Program-made: the position numbers and the translations under genes
Notes under the pieces: generated by a model
What the model saw: only the letters and a program-made list of their open reading frames with translations
Databases searched by the model: none
Told to the model about the DNA's origin: nothing
Assembly: GCF_034140825.1 (NCBI RefSeq)
Contig: NC_089039.1
Coordinates: 19,557,501-19,621,500, forward strand
Reading direction: 5' to 3'
From: Oryza sativa Japonica Group
Taxonomy: Eukaryota; Streptophyta; Magnoliopsida; Poales; Poaceae
DNA length: 64,000 nt
In this document: positions 35,389 through 47,613 of the stretch, one piece after another
Position numbering within the stretch: the stretch's first letter is position 1
How the letters are laid out: each line of letters begins with the position of its first letter

Positions 35389-38300
35389 ATGGCATCGAGG
35401 GTTCCGTCTCCACCGTGCGCGGCGGCGCGGTCCGGTTGGGCTGTCCCGATGGTCTCCGTCCGGCCGGCGAGATCCGGCGTGGCGAGTATGATGTCCCTTT
35501 CGATTCGATTCTCTGTATGGCTCGATTTGTTACTGCTTGTCGCGAATTGGGGGAAAAACTGGGATTGCTCGTTTGTTTTGGCAGGAGGACGTGCTGTGGT
35601 GTGCGCCGTTATCTTCAGGCCGTGTATCGATATTCATAAGGTCCGTACGAGTGGAACACTTGCTTCCTCTTATGTTTCATGGGTGTTCTGAACATTAACA
35701 TGATCGTAAATTGATACCCCAACTTTGTAAGCAAAGTACTTTCAGAAGTTTTTTCAGCTTGTATGCTCCAAATTTTCCTGCGATGCGATTCACCTGGAAC
35801 ACCGTGATATTAAAACTAAAGGCTTATGCATTGATTTCTACTGTCATTTTGCAACCATGTGAGTTCAGTTACTTCTGGCATTAACAGTGTCATTTATCTG
35901 ATGGGCTGTTTCTTAATATAAATTTTCAGGGGAAAGTTAAACAGATTGTTGGCTCTACTCTTCGGGATTCATCAAACGATGGCACGGCACTTGTTACAAA
36001 TTTTGAATCAGACAAACCTCCAGCAGAATTTGCAAATATATATAAAGAGGATGAACTTATTGGTGGACATGTAATCATGCTTGGTGCAGATCCTGCTAGT
36101 CAAGCTGCTGCCATGGAAGCACTACATGCATATCCTGGTGAGAATGTTATCTAGCTGTTACCTGTTAGCATAATTATGTTGTTATTTGGACTAGTTCTTT
36201 TGTGAGCAGCTGTCTGTAGTTGTTTGTTCTTTACTGTTATCAATAATAATTATGATATAAAGCCACATTTGTGACTATTGAATATATGGGTGCTTACAGT
36301 GTATATAATTTAATAAGTGCAGTGTTTGTTTTTATTTTCTAAAAAAAACTAGCTGATACAAAATATCATGTAGCTATTTGAGAGCAATGAAAAATACTTT
36401 GCCAAAATGCAACTCTAGGGGAAAAAACTTAATAACACTTCTTCCTTTTCCGTTGTTGTTTCATGATATTTTCCAGTGGTATACCTGTCAGATTCCACTA
36501 TTGCGGGGTTTGAATTATGTATGGTTCATGCTGACAGCCATGTTTCATGTTCATTGCCATAAAATTAAGCCCAAGAGATGCTAATTTAGGTTATTATGGT
36601 TCTGGTCATTGGAGCCTTTGGAGAGTTTTTTTTTCACCTGCTAATGGTGCTTCTGCTAGTATGGTTTGTTTCTACTATGGCCATGAAGCAAAATCAATTT
36701 GAAGTATTTGTAATAAACGTGGGCTATTATAATACTAGGTGGTTTGCAAGTTGGAGGTGGAATAAATTTGGAGAATGCGATATCTTACCTTAATGAAGGT
36801 GCCAGTCACGTGATTGTTACTTCTGTACGTGTTCATGCCTTGATCCGTGTATATAAGTTCTGTTTCTCTTTCATTCTTTGAAACCACATATAGTTGTGTA
36901 TGTTAATACGTGCATCAGTTAACCGGAACAAAATTAAGCCTGGCCCCATTGCATTTCCATTTCATATCCATTTCTTGTTAAATACAATTTGTTGGTTCAC
37001 TGTAACGTTACCCCAAAGCCTAGCATGATATAAGAGCAACCTATCAAAAACCCTACCACTAGTCATTGATCTACAGGCAATGGCATTGCCTATAGTCCTG
37101 TCCAGTCAGTCAATAACATTCCGGTGGTTTCTCCTTCCTGGTGTAATTTGCTTGCTGGTTGCCTCCTTTTTTCTTCTTGACGGAAAAGTGTTCCAAAAGC
37201 CACAAGGTCTAAGGAATCTCCTGTTCTCTTTGGGTGATCACTGTAAAATCTAAGGGAGTCTTTGTTGTGGGGCTTAGGAGCCTTGTACCTACTGGCTACT
37301 GTTGGCGATCAGCCACAAACCCCGAAGGTGTTTGATGAAATGACAATTTAGAACTGGAACAAACTCAAATGCGATCACAAGAGAACTTTTGTGTTGCTAA
37401 ACTTGGCAGCATTTTCTAATGCATTGATCAACTTAAATAGCAAAGATGCAATGCAGGTCCGTTAATCTCCTTACAGGAATGTGCGATCCACGTTGGGGGG
37501 CTTGCTGCACCATGCGCTGCATGCTTCCCTACTTAGCCACGCCATCCCACGTGGTGGTGTGGCAAGCCTCCGAACCATTTGTTGTAGGACACATGGCGTG
37601 GCAAGCCTCCGAATGTGGGATGGCACATTCCTGTAGGGAGATTGACAGACTTTCATCACATCTTTTCTATTTTAGTTGATCAATGTATCAGAAAACATTG
37701 CCAAGTTTACCAGCACAAAGGTTCTCTTACGTTCAAGTTCGAGTTCATTCCAGTTCATGATTTGCATTTCGTTGAACACCTTCGGGGTTCCAGGCTGATC
37801 GCCAACAGCTACTAATAGGTCGGTGCTATTTGTGAGTGCTGGCTGCAGCATTAGATTGCATATTATAAAAAGTGTATTTAATATTGTTCCTCATTGCTGT
37901 CATGCTTCATTTGCATACATGTAACGAGTCAAGTCTTTTAGAACTTCAATTGCTTGTGATTTTCAACTGAAACATGGTCAACACCAGTTGACATGACGAG
38001 ACATTTGATCTATTTGATCATATGACTATCGCTCATCCCTCATTGATGCACCTACTTACATAAATAGATGTAGCTATTTCACTGTATATTAGTAAATTGA
38101 TATGAAGTGGATTTTTCATCATGGTGACTTCAGGAGATAAATTTGAAGCTTCTCATGTCCACCTGGTCATGTCTGTTATCTTTGATGAACCCATCATACC
38201 ATAAACATGAACCATAGAGCTTAGTTTGAGTATTTTGGTTGTTTAGTTTCTATTTTCTTTACTCATCATTCTCTGTGAGTACTATCAAATCTAGTAATAG

Positions 38301-41300
38301 ATGTCAAAGCATATTGCAATGTCTTGATTAAGGTTCATCACAAATTACTTACATGTTTTCTGTTATAGAGGTCGCTTCCATGGTATAAAATGTTAATTTT
38401 ACTTTTAGTTCAACAAAATACATTCATAGCCGATAATTACTAACAGCAGTGGCGAAGCCAAGATTTATGTATGAGGGGGGCCAATTTTGTAAGTGATTAC
38501 GGGCTGTTTTGGTTTGCTGCCAAAATTTGCCCTACCAAATAGTTGGCACTTTGAATAGTACCTTATAGATGTTTGGATTGATGCCAAAATTTGACAAAGT
38601 TAATACAACTCCTATGAACCAACTCTACCAAAACATTAGTAGTACCAAATCTTGCCCATGATTTGGCACTTACCGATGATTTGGTGGGGCACCAAACCAA
38701 ATGAGCCCTACAATTGAAGAAAATAGTGTAGAAATATATGTGAATTCAAGGCTCCCAATAGATAATATATCAATATCAATGATATAAAAATTTGCATTGG
38801 GGGAGGCCAGGCCTCTTCTCGCCCCCTCTGGCTTCTCCCCTAACTAGCAGCCAGGCAAATTTTGCCTTTGTTGGCAAAATATTGCACTTGCACATAGCTG
38901 ACCCCATTTTACAAATGCTTGATAGGATTTTTTTTTGTGTAATTTACCTGCATTTTGTTTTTACTGTACTTGGGCTTATCAGTAGTTGAATATTGTGAAT
39001 CATGCATCTGAGTCTTTTTATGCAGTATGTGTTTAGTGAAGGCAAAATGAACATTGAACGGCTGAAGCAACTTGTCGATCTGGTTGGGAAACATAGGCTT
39101 GTTTTGGACCTTAGTTGTAGAAAAAAGGTACCAAGTACTTCGGACATCTTCTTTTCAAATTTAATTAATTCATTACTGTGTGTGCAATGAGAAAGTTAGC
39201 ACTTCAAATACTTCACGTGAGCTGTTCTCGTTACATTCTTACAAATGTTACACCTTTTGTACCTGCAGTTCACGCTCTTCTAGTGTGATGCCTATGCTGC
39301 ATGTCGGCATACGGACAATTCCAAACGCATGGCATGCATGGCATTTCATAGGCAAAAAGTGTTAGAACAGTGGCATGGTTGATTACATCTTTTTGGAATT
39401 TCGCTTAGAACAGTTCATGAGGGTCCCTTTCTTGAATTTTTCAATTTGATCTGTTCAAGTTTAACCTAAAATGGTTTAATGATTGTGAAATATAATTTGC
39501 ACTATGTATGCCCTGATAGTTATATAGAGAGCAGTATACAATATACCAAAGTATAGTTGAATTCCAACTAACTGGTTTCTGTGATAAACTGACATCCAAG
39601 AGCATGAACCAACAACAATAAGTGTATATCACTATTTTAGGTGTAATTACTCCATGTATTCCTTTTCATATTCAGAATGATTTTTACTGATAAAGATAAT
39701 TAGTCATACCATCAGATATGAGCATTTTACCCCTGAAACAAGATAAAATTTAACCTAAACAAGTTAGTCCTTTTAATAGTTTATATCGAAGTTAGAGAAA
39801 CACAAGCTAGCTACATTCTCTTCTGTAAATACAAGAAAGAACAATTAGGATTACCCTAATGTGTTTGTCATTATCTTATTATTGACAGGTACTTTGATAC
39901 TTAATTACGTTCTTACAATAATATTTCTTGATAGGATGGAAGATATGCCATCGTGACTGACAGATGGCAGAAATTCAGTGATGTCTTTGTGGATGAGCCA
40001 ACATTAAAACATCTTGCTGCCTATGCAGATGAATTTTTGGTTCATGGTGTTGATGTGGAGGGGAAAAGGTGTGTTTTATACCTTTTCTCTGTTTCATGCT
40101 TTCTTGATAGAATTGGATTGGTAATGGCAGCATGAAATATTGTAATAAGACTTTAAATGTCTGTCTGCCAAAACTTTCTATATGCTACTGTTCACCCTTA
40201 GTTTCATAACCAATTACTCGGTAAAGATCCAATTTTTTGTGCTTTCAGTTAGGTATTTAAATTTAATGACACATCATTGAGCAAATGAAGTTAACATGAT
40301 CGTCCCAATAGAAGCAGGTTTTTTTTTTCACTTTTTAGTTTTTTCTTTGTCTTGATTGGAATGAGTTCTAATGTTCAAAAGCTTATTTGTGTTCTTCAGT
40401 AGTGCAACTGCTCATATCTTGGATAGGTTGTTAATTTGTATATCCAGTTCACTTGTGTATTCACTTAGTAGTGAACAGCTTTCTTTTTGTACCATTATCT
40501 TTTCTGATTTAAGCTAGTTTGGCAATTGCAGGTTAGGAATTGATGAAGAACTTGTCGAACTATTGGGACGTTATTCACCTGTACGTGCAATTGTATTCTT
40601 GATTCATTAATTTAAATTCTTCCAGCTTTTTCTTGTTTCTTAATTCCATCCTTAATGTTTGTTCTGTATCTGCAAGTTTAGTCTTTCTTGTGAAATTTAG
40701 ATTCTTGCTTTATCTATAATTGAAAAAGCTGTCAATAAACCAAGTATTTAAATGGCTGAATTGACTGCATTGTAGTTGAGCATCTAGATTTTTGAAAGCG
40801 AAGAAAAATGCTACACAGGCAATGTTATTTCAAAAGCTACTCCATATAACAAGATGACCATGGCCTTCATAATTCTTAAACTCAAGATGCTAAATCAAGC
40901 TGCAGCTAGGCATTTTACCATCCTTGTTTCTTTTGAACAAAACAATTGTCGAACAAAGCACTGGTAGCCATTTAGATATAAATATGGGCATGCTGATACA
41001 ACTTTTGGGAGATGGACATTTACTCGGGCTGTTCAGATACGGTTTAGGCAGGTCAATAGGTTGTGACAGTGATCATGCATGCAGGCAGGCTCCCAGTTTG
41101 CAAACCAATAAAACCTTGCTTTAACCGTATTTGAATGTTCCTAGTTCTATTGTTTATGAACTCATAATAGTATCTTTGGCTCTGTAGATACCTGTAACTT
41201 ATGCTGGGGGTGTGTCTACAATGGATGACCTAGAGAGGATAAAAAGAGCAGGCAACAGTCGAGTTGATGTTACGGTTGGGAGTGCCCTTGATATATTCGG

Positions 41301-41367
41301 AGGAGATTTGCCCTACAAGGACGTCGTTCTTTGGCACAAGGAACAAAATATGGTTAGCCAACCATGA
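35389..41367 (+). CDS. HISN3: HISN3/HisA, ProFAR isomerase, chloroplastic (histidine biosynthesis)
   Basis: 1-(5-phosphoribosyl)-5-[(5-phosphoribosylamino)methylideneamino]imidazole-4-carboxamide isomerase (EC 5.3.1.16), the fourth step of histidine synthesis, in plastids. Exons: 35389-35485, 35585-35640, 35930-36137, 36739-36824, 39026-39127, 39935-40068, 40532-40580 and 41188-41367; these give 303 aa. About 45 residues of transit peptide precede a beta/alpha barrel. [17 protein letters not shown] holds the first catalytic Asp region. QVGGGI and TYAGGVST are the two phosphate-binding turns. The [18 protein letters not shown] stretch is typical of the eukaryotic branch. Intron 4 (36825-39025) contains a 540-bp inverted repeat and a MITE. 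Confidence 0.95.
37286..37822. repeat. Long inverted repeat inside HISN3 intron 4
   Basis: The left arm (about 37286-37540), starting with TGTTGGCGATCAGCC, CCCCGAAGGTGTT and AAACTTGGCA, and reaching CTCCTTACAGGAATGTG, returns inverted in the right arm (about 37570-37822). The arms are about 250 bp and roughly 80-85% alike by eye. The short centre repeats GGCAAGCCTCCGAA. It could be a fold-back element or a gene-fragment hairpin. As part of the HISN3 transcript it would fold into a long double strand. Confidence 0.85.
38501..38708. mobile_element. MITE in HISN3 intron 4
   Basis: It starts GGGCTGTTTTGGTTTGCTGCC and ends GGCACCAAACCAAATGAGCCC, inverted, with TAC on both sides as a 3-bp duplication. 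It sits inside an older repeat-like sequence (GCAGTGGCGAAGCCAAGATTT near 38446 to about 38840). Confidence 0.85.
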
Positions 41368-42283
41368 TATATCAGAGGTATAATGCTTAACCTGTTCCAT
41401 CAGCTCGATTGTTATGCACAGACCTCCAGGGTCTAGAAGTAATGCTAATGCATTTTCTCAAGTGTTGTACTGCGAATAATTCGATGGGTCTTCTGTGGTA
41501 TAAGTTCAAGCTGAAGGGTTCGATTTTGTTCGGATCTGGAACTAGGCTTTACATTGAGGACTGGCCGAGCTGTTTATCAAGCGACTGCACTATATGTTTT
41601 TGAGATTAAAACACTGTTAACATGATATGTAAGCACATCTACTGAGTTAGCCCGTCTGATGGTGAAACATAATGGGGGCCTCCACTAGTCCACAGCTCAT
41701 TAATCATACTCAACATTTGGCGTACCAAGCTGCAGTGGTTACAGTGTGTTTTCTTTGGAAGTGGGCCGAGGGATTTATGCCCCACTTAAAATGTGGTCAT
41801 TTCCCCAATTTCCTGCAGGTCATGTGAAATCCCTACTGCAGTACTCCTATGTGTGCCAAGCATGCCAATGTGGCCATGTGGCCTGTGGGTCTATTGGCGA
41901 CGTTTGGCTGTGGAGTACTGCTCAGTAATGGATTAAGTAAAACATCTCAAAGCACCATTTGCAACTTCTCAGCAGTTCATAATGCAAGAGCTGATTTGTT
42001 TGGAACTATTAATGCATATTGTTGGTCTTGTGATTGTACTAGTATTTTCACAAGGAATCCCATTTTCAGTGTGTATCCCGCACCCGCCTTCAGGTGCAGG
42101 TATGCCACTGCACACTGCCGCTGGCATAGTACGGTGTATTCTCTGTGCAACGTTTACAAGGACCTGCATTTGTTGCGCGCCGTTGGCGCTGACACCGATG
42201 TGGTGCAGAACTGGAGATTTCTTGCGCCGTCAGTTTTGCCTTTGGCTGCCATAGTATATTCGTGGGTGCCGAAGTTTGCTTAA

Positions 42284-42416
42284 GGCCGTGTTTAGTTCAC
42301 CCCCAATTACTCTTAACTTTCAATTTTCCATTACATCACATTCAAAACTTTTCTAAACACGTAAACTTTTAACTTTCACTAAACTTTCAACTTTTTTGCA
42401 AAAATTAAACACAGCC
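42284..42416. mobile_element. Tourist-like MITE, TAA target duplication
   Basis: It starts GGCCGTGTTTAGTTCACCCC and ends AAATTAAACACAGCC, inverted, with TAA on both sides (42281-42283 and 42417-42419). Confidence 0.85.
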
Positions 42417-42471
42417 TAAGACAAATTTTGCCAACGATGGTCTGATTTGGTCATACTACGGAGTAGTACAT

Positions 42472-42667
42472 GGCTGTGTTTAGTTCACATTAAAATTGAA
42501 AGTTTGGTTAAAATTAAAACGATGTGTGTTTAGTTCACACTAAAATTGAAAATTTGGTTAAAATTGGAACGATGTGACGGAAAAGTTAAAAGTTTTATGT
42601 GTGTAAGAAAGTTTTGATGTGATGGAAAAGTTGAAAGTTTAAATAATTATTTTGAAACTAAACAAGG
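42472..42667. mobile_element. Tourist-like MITE with internal 5' duplication
   Basis: It starts GGCTGTGTTTAGTTCACATT and ends GAAACTAAACAAGGC. The first ~56 bp of the element (GTGTTTAGTTCACA to AACGATGTG) are present twice in tandem. Same family as 19236-19427 and 45613-45761. Confidence 0.8.
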
Positions 42668-42839
42668 CTATAGTTTAGCTGTTTAGCGACTCCGCTAGTC
42701 GGCTTTTTGGATAGGCTCGTAACTAAACGAACAATGGAGGCTGTAGATTGCAGTAGAACGCACCGCACCGGCACGGCACGGCACGGCACCGGCACGGCCT
42801 GACGCAGACAGCAGTAATGAAAGCAAAGCTAGATACATA

Positions 42840-43080
42840 CTCCCGCCGTCAAAAAAAAAAAAAAAGGCAAACCCTGAGTTTCCGCTCTCACGTTTGACTG
42901 TCCGTCTTATATGAAATATTTTTATAATTAGTATTTTTATTGTTGTTAGATGATAAAATATAATTAATATTTTATGCGTGACTTATCTTTTTAATTTTTT
43001 TCATAATTTTTTTAAATAAGACGGACGGTCAAACGTTGAACACGGAAATCAGGGTTTATCTTTTTTTTGGACGGAGGGAG
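42840..43080. mobile_element. Stowaway-like MITE
   Basis: Left CTCCCGCCGTCAAAAAAA and right TTTTTTTTGGACGGAGGGAG are inverted, with TA on both sides. The inner pair CACGTTTGACTGTCCGTCTTAT / ATAAGACGGACGGTCAAACG extends the hairpin. Confidence 0.85.
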
Positions 43081-43085
43081 TATGT

Positions 43086-43385
43086 GTAAAGTTTTAGCGT
43101 GTCACATCGGATATACGGACACACATTTAAAGTATTAAATTATAGTTTAACAACAAAACAAATTACAAAATCTGCTGTAAACCGCGAGATAAATTTATTA
43201 AGCCTAATTAATCCATTATTTGTAAATGTTTAATGTACCGCCACATTGTCAAATCATGGCGCAATTAGGCTTAAAAAAATTGTCTCGCAATTTACACGTA
43301 ATCTGTGTAATTAGTTTTTTTTTGTTTATATTTAATACTACATGTATATGTCCAAACATTCGTTGTGACGGGCTATAAAATTTTT
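43086..43385. mobile_element. Tourist/Harbinger-like MITE, diverged
   Basis: It contains GTGTCACATCGGATATACGG and CGCGAGATAAATTTATTAAGCC. The inverted GGCTTAAAAAAATTGTCTCG and ATGTCCAAACATTCGTTGTG follow. It is a relative of the element at 26880-27195. Confidence 0.65.
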
Positions 43386-43734
43386 ATGGGGATATAAATA
43401 GACCTAAAATAAAGATAAAATATCTTATCCTGGTCGTGATCGTTGGGGCAGCATCAGCATTCACGGCGAAATGGCAAATGTCTTGCGCCGGGCCATGTGG
43501 AATTGTAGGGGTTGGTACCTTGGCGGGCGTGGCGCGCGACAACGCGAGTGGCGACACTGGAAAAAGCTGTGCAATAGACAAAAAAGGAGCCTGGAGGTGG
43601 AGGGGCCTGCAGCCTGCCCAGACATCGGTGCCTGAATTTTTTTTACAATTTAACTCTTTTTAAAAACTTATTTTATAAATAAACTCTTAAACAACTTGTT
43701 CTATAAATGGTTTCTTTTAATGGTTTCTTTTAGA

Positions 43735-44928
43735 CCACTGCTGTGGCCCCATGCCATCATGATGCCACATGGCCACCAAGTGCTAACGTGGCAAGAGGAC
43801 GATGCCACCGTGTCAATCTTGCTAGCACTGCCCCTCCTCCCCATGCCAACACTGCTGGCGCTCTCCCTCCAGGGCTGGGCGCACTTAAACCGTGTGGGCC
43901 CTACCCCTGCCCCTTCTTCACCATTCGCTACCTAGGTCGTGCGCGGCACTGCTCACCTCCCCCCTCCCCCCAATCCTCCTCCTCAAATCCATTCGATTTG
44001 GAGTTGTTTTTCACGCGATTTCTTGGAGAAGAGCAAGGTATACCCTTCATTCCCCTCTCTTGTTTTTTCGTTTTAATTAGTGGAATTTGTAGATCGAAGG
44101 ATAACCCTATAACCTATTTTTTTTTGTCTAATATAGTGATCTTGACCGTTGAAATTGAGGGTTTGATGATTGTAGTGTTACATGTGTACAGTGCGCTTAT
44201 TAGTGTTATGATTTTTTTAAGTACATATATGTGGTAATGATAATTTTTAGTTGAGATATGGATGGATGGTTGTATGGAAAAATTGATTTAGGTTAAATTT
44301 GAAGGTACGTATTATACAGAGGAGAGACAAATTTTGCTACTACAGATTGAACCTAAATCAATTTTTCCATACAACCATCCATCCATGTCTTAACTAAAAA
44401 ATATCATTACCACATATATGTACTTGAAAAAACATAGCACCAACGAGCACATTGCATGCATGTAACACTACAATCATCAAATCCCCAATTTCAACTGTCA
44501 AGATCACGAAATTGGGCAAAAAATAGGTTCTAGGGTTACCCTCCAATCAACAAATTCCACCGATTAAAACGAAAAAAAAGGGGAATGGAGGAGTATACCT
44601 TGCTCATCGATTTTCCTTAAAAATCCTATGAAAAATGGCTCCAAATCAAGTGGATTTGAGGATTTGTGAGAGTGGAGAGAGAGAGAGAGAGCGCGCGTGC
44701 ACGAGATGCGCTCAGGCTAAGACAAAAGATAGGGGGGGCAAATGGGTGGGGGAAGGGGGGATTGGGATTCGGTGATATTCCCCCGTGACATTCTCTATTG
44801 GCGCCGTGGGGGGGAGGGGGGGCAATGGCAGTAATGTTGATGCCATCCTCCTGCCACATCAGCGATGGGCCGCCATGTGGTGCCACGGTGGCATGACACT
44901 CGCGCTGTCCGGTTGGACTACAGTGCTA
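43735..44928. repeat. 1.2-kb long inverted repeat
   Basis: Two arms of about 570 bp meet near 44323 with a loop of about 40 bp. Near the loop GGATGGTTGTATGGAAAAATTG (left) and its inverse (right) match perfectly. Further out, AAGTACATATATGTGGTAATGAT, GATTTGATGATTGTAGTGTTACATG, TTTTCGTTTTAAT.GGTGGAATTTGT-like and CCTCAAATCCA.TTGATTTGGAG all pair. The outer arms pair loosely through ATGCCACC/CCACATGG motifs. The sister copy of the intergenic duplication lacks it, so it is an insertion, probably a fold-back DNA element. No coding capacity is evident. Confidence 0.88.
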
Positions 44929-45534
44929 TTAACTCTAGTGCTTCTACTCTGTTGGTGTTCAGCGTTCCTTATCGCCAACTAGGCAACTACCTTTTCGCAG
45001 TGAAATTTTTTCGTCAGCTCTTCTAGTTCGTTCGTTTGGCTTCGTGCTTATGTTTCCACAAAGATTACTCGTCATGGTTTTGGGATGCAGGATTTGTACC
45101 TTCTTGTACTAGGAAATTTGAGAAGAAATCATATTGGTTTCATCTAATATTTATGGGTATCCCAGCAAAAAAAAATATTTATGGGTAATTTCAGTGTCTC
45201 ATTTTTCTTTGTTCTGTTTACCCCGATTCTCACGAAAGCAGCAAAAAGTGTACAATGGCAATCTTTTCGCGCAATACAGTGAGCTGAATATACTTTACAC
45301 AATTTTGGAACAAGTTCTAGGCTCTAGCTCACTTCTCTTTGCTTACAATTTCAGAAATCAATTCCATCGTACCCCTCCAAAATCTCCTTAATTACGGTAG
45401 CTTACCACGCTGCTGCGCCATCCAACCTCCACAGAAAATACCTTTAAGACAAGGTCTAAAGTGCAAAAATACAAAAATAGTTTGGCACTACATTGATTTA
45501 TTTTGTATTTGGCACTGCAAAGATGGTCTTGACG

Positions 45535-47450
45535 TTCCGAGTTAGCCCATTTGATGGTGGAACACAATGTGATCTCCTGTATACATCCGCAAAACCACAA
45601 CTCCACAGCTCAGGCTGTGTTTATAGTTCACGCTAAAATTGGAAGTTCGGTTTAAATTGGAACGATGTGACGGAAAAGTTGAAAGTTTATGTGTGTAGGA
45701 AAGTTTTGATGTGATGGAAAAGTTGGAAGTTTGAAGAAATATTTTGGAACTAAACACGGCGTCACTACTCATACTCAATCTTTGGCATTGGCGTATCAAG
45801 CTGATGACTTGTAGTGGTTACAATACTTTTGATTTTTCAAGTATGGAAGTGTAAGACATTTTTTCATGTCACACTTTAGTTATGCCCGTAGTTTTGCTGC
45901 CCCATCGAGCTCGCCAAATCTAGCCTCGGGTTCGTCGGATCTGGCGAGCGGCACCGCTTTGGGGACGATGCAGCTGATTGGGGCGGTGGCCTCGCCGGCG
46001 ACCGCTGCCGCTTCACACGGATGTGGGGGTGTCGCATTAGGCCACGGTCTCTCCCAATGCGCCGCTCAACCCGTACCTCATCCTGCACCTGCAAGTTTTG
46101 ACGAAGAACATGTGACTTAGTTTGGCTCCGCGGACTTCGGTTAGGAACGCCACACACGCATCTTGGGAGAGGGGGTGGAATATCTGATGTGGATGGTTGG
46201 GGAAAGAATGCCACCTCACTGCATTGTGAACGCCCTGGCAGTTCTATCATTCCTACTTCTATTTACTCTGAGATTCACCTCAACCTTTTAATCCAAACTC
46301 TCAAAGGATGCCCCGATTTGGCCAGGCATTTCGGCGAACGCATGTAGTTGGCTAGGCTCTACTCCATCATTCCCAAAATAAATAAACTTTATATGAAATA
46401 TGATACATTATAATATTACAAATTTAAATAAATCTCTTTATGGTGCTATATTTTATAGCTGTATCATGGAGCCTGAGAACGCATGACACGACAAGGCAAC
46501 CGAATCCGTACGGGAAAATGCAACGAATAGGCAGGCATTGACGAAAGCAAAATTAAAAAAAATTATCACCTGGTCCCGATCGTTGCCTCGTTGCGCATGG
46601 CTGCATGGGCACTTCCGCACGCAAGTGGTGACACTCGGGTAAAGCTGCGCGGCAACCGCATCGTGAGGGTGAGGCCTAGGGCCAGTCGGCCAGACACCGC
46701 CGGTGCGTGTTATATATTGGATGTATTGGTGCAATGCGATGCGAAACACTCGCTCTCTTACTCTGTCGCCTACTAGTCCACCTCTCACTGTTGTTCACCG
46801 TCTCCTGGCTCCTGCCCCACCTATGCCCCTCATTTCCACCACACCAATAGTGATTTTTGGGGTTACCTCTGCACCCTTCCAGTCAGTTCGTTTTCGTCCC
46901 GTGCTAATATTTTCATTCTAACGTATGAGTAGTGTATAATTTCGGGGAGGAAAAGAATGCATGATTAATTTCTACTTTCTAGTAATAGGAAATCTCAGAT
47001 GAAGTCATGAAACCTACATGGTTCATCTAGAACTTGCGTGGAATTTTAGTCATAAGAAAGTTTTGGTTTTCCATCTCCAGTTTTCCTCTTTCTATGTGTG
47101 TGTGAGAGAGAGAAGAGCACAAGCACAAGCACAAGCACAGCTACGTTATGTTTGTTCCGATTCTCACGAAAGCAGCAAGGTAGTATAAAACGGCAATCTT
47201 TCCGTGCAATGCAGTGAGCTGAATGCTTTACACAAGATTGAATTTCGGAACAAGCTCTACTAGGGCCTCTAGCTCACCTCTCTTCGCTTCCAATTTCAGA
47301 AACCAGCTTCACAAAACCCCTCCAAAATTTATGTAATTACCTCCCATCTCTCCATACTGCCATATCTAACGCAAAGCCCCAAAAGCACAAGGGCTAAAAT
47401 GCAAAAACAAATAGCAGTAAAATTGTAAAAAGCTTGGCAGTACACTAATC
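45535..47450. repeat. Intergenic tandem duplication, right copy
   Basis: This is the shorter copy. It starts GAGTTAGCCCATTTGATGGTG, is interrupted by a MITE at 45613-45761 inserted within CAGCTCA..TACTCA, and ends as the real GDSL promoter. A frame at 45866-46120 and others here are not convincing genes. A hexamer GCACAA run (about 47118-47141) lies near the right end. Confidence 0.6.
45613..45761. mobile_element. Tourist-like MITE, 149 bp, TCA target duplication
   Basis: It starts GGCTGTGTTTATAGTTCACGC and ends GGAACTAAACACGGCG, with TCA at 45610-45612 and 45762-45764. The paralogous site at about 41693-41702 (CACAGCTCATTAATCATACTC) is empty, which confirms the insertion. Confidence 0.92.
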
Positions 47451-47613
47451 ATGGGTGGCCAGGTCTTCCCTTTACAACCCAAAATCAACTCAAATCAAAT
47501 CTCCACTGCTTAAGAGCTTCAAGCATCAGCAACCTTCTCCTCCTCTTCGCTTGGAGAAGCAAGAGCAGGAGAGCAGAAGCAGAGTGGAGTTTAGCTAGCG
47601 AGCGCAAGCCACC

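Larger units (their letters stand above)
41640..45500. repeat. Intergenic tandem duplication, left copy
   Basis: The left copy begins GAGTTAGCCCGTCTGATGGTG (about 41643) and ends in a sequence like the GDSL promoter (CGATTCTCACGAAAGCAGCAA near 45225). Matching landmarks in the right copy (45535-47450) come in the same order: GAGTTAGCCCATTTGATGGTG at 45540, GATCGTTG with a GTGG.GACACT motif at 46575-46635 (left: 43440 and 43550), CAGACA.CG near 46691 (left: 43620), and CGATTCTCACGAAAGCAGCAA at 47159. This copy is longer because of four MITEs and a 1.2-kb inverted repeat. Confidence 0.65.

Noticed and set aside
45866-46120. 84-aa plus-strand frame in the intergenic duplication
   Set aside because: It is absent from the sister copy as a frame and has no family similarity. 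It is likely non-coding.
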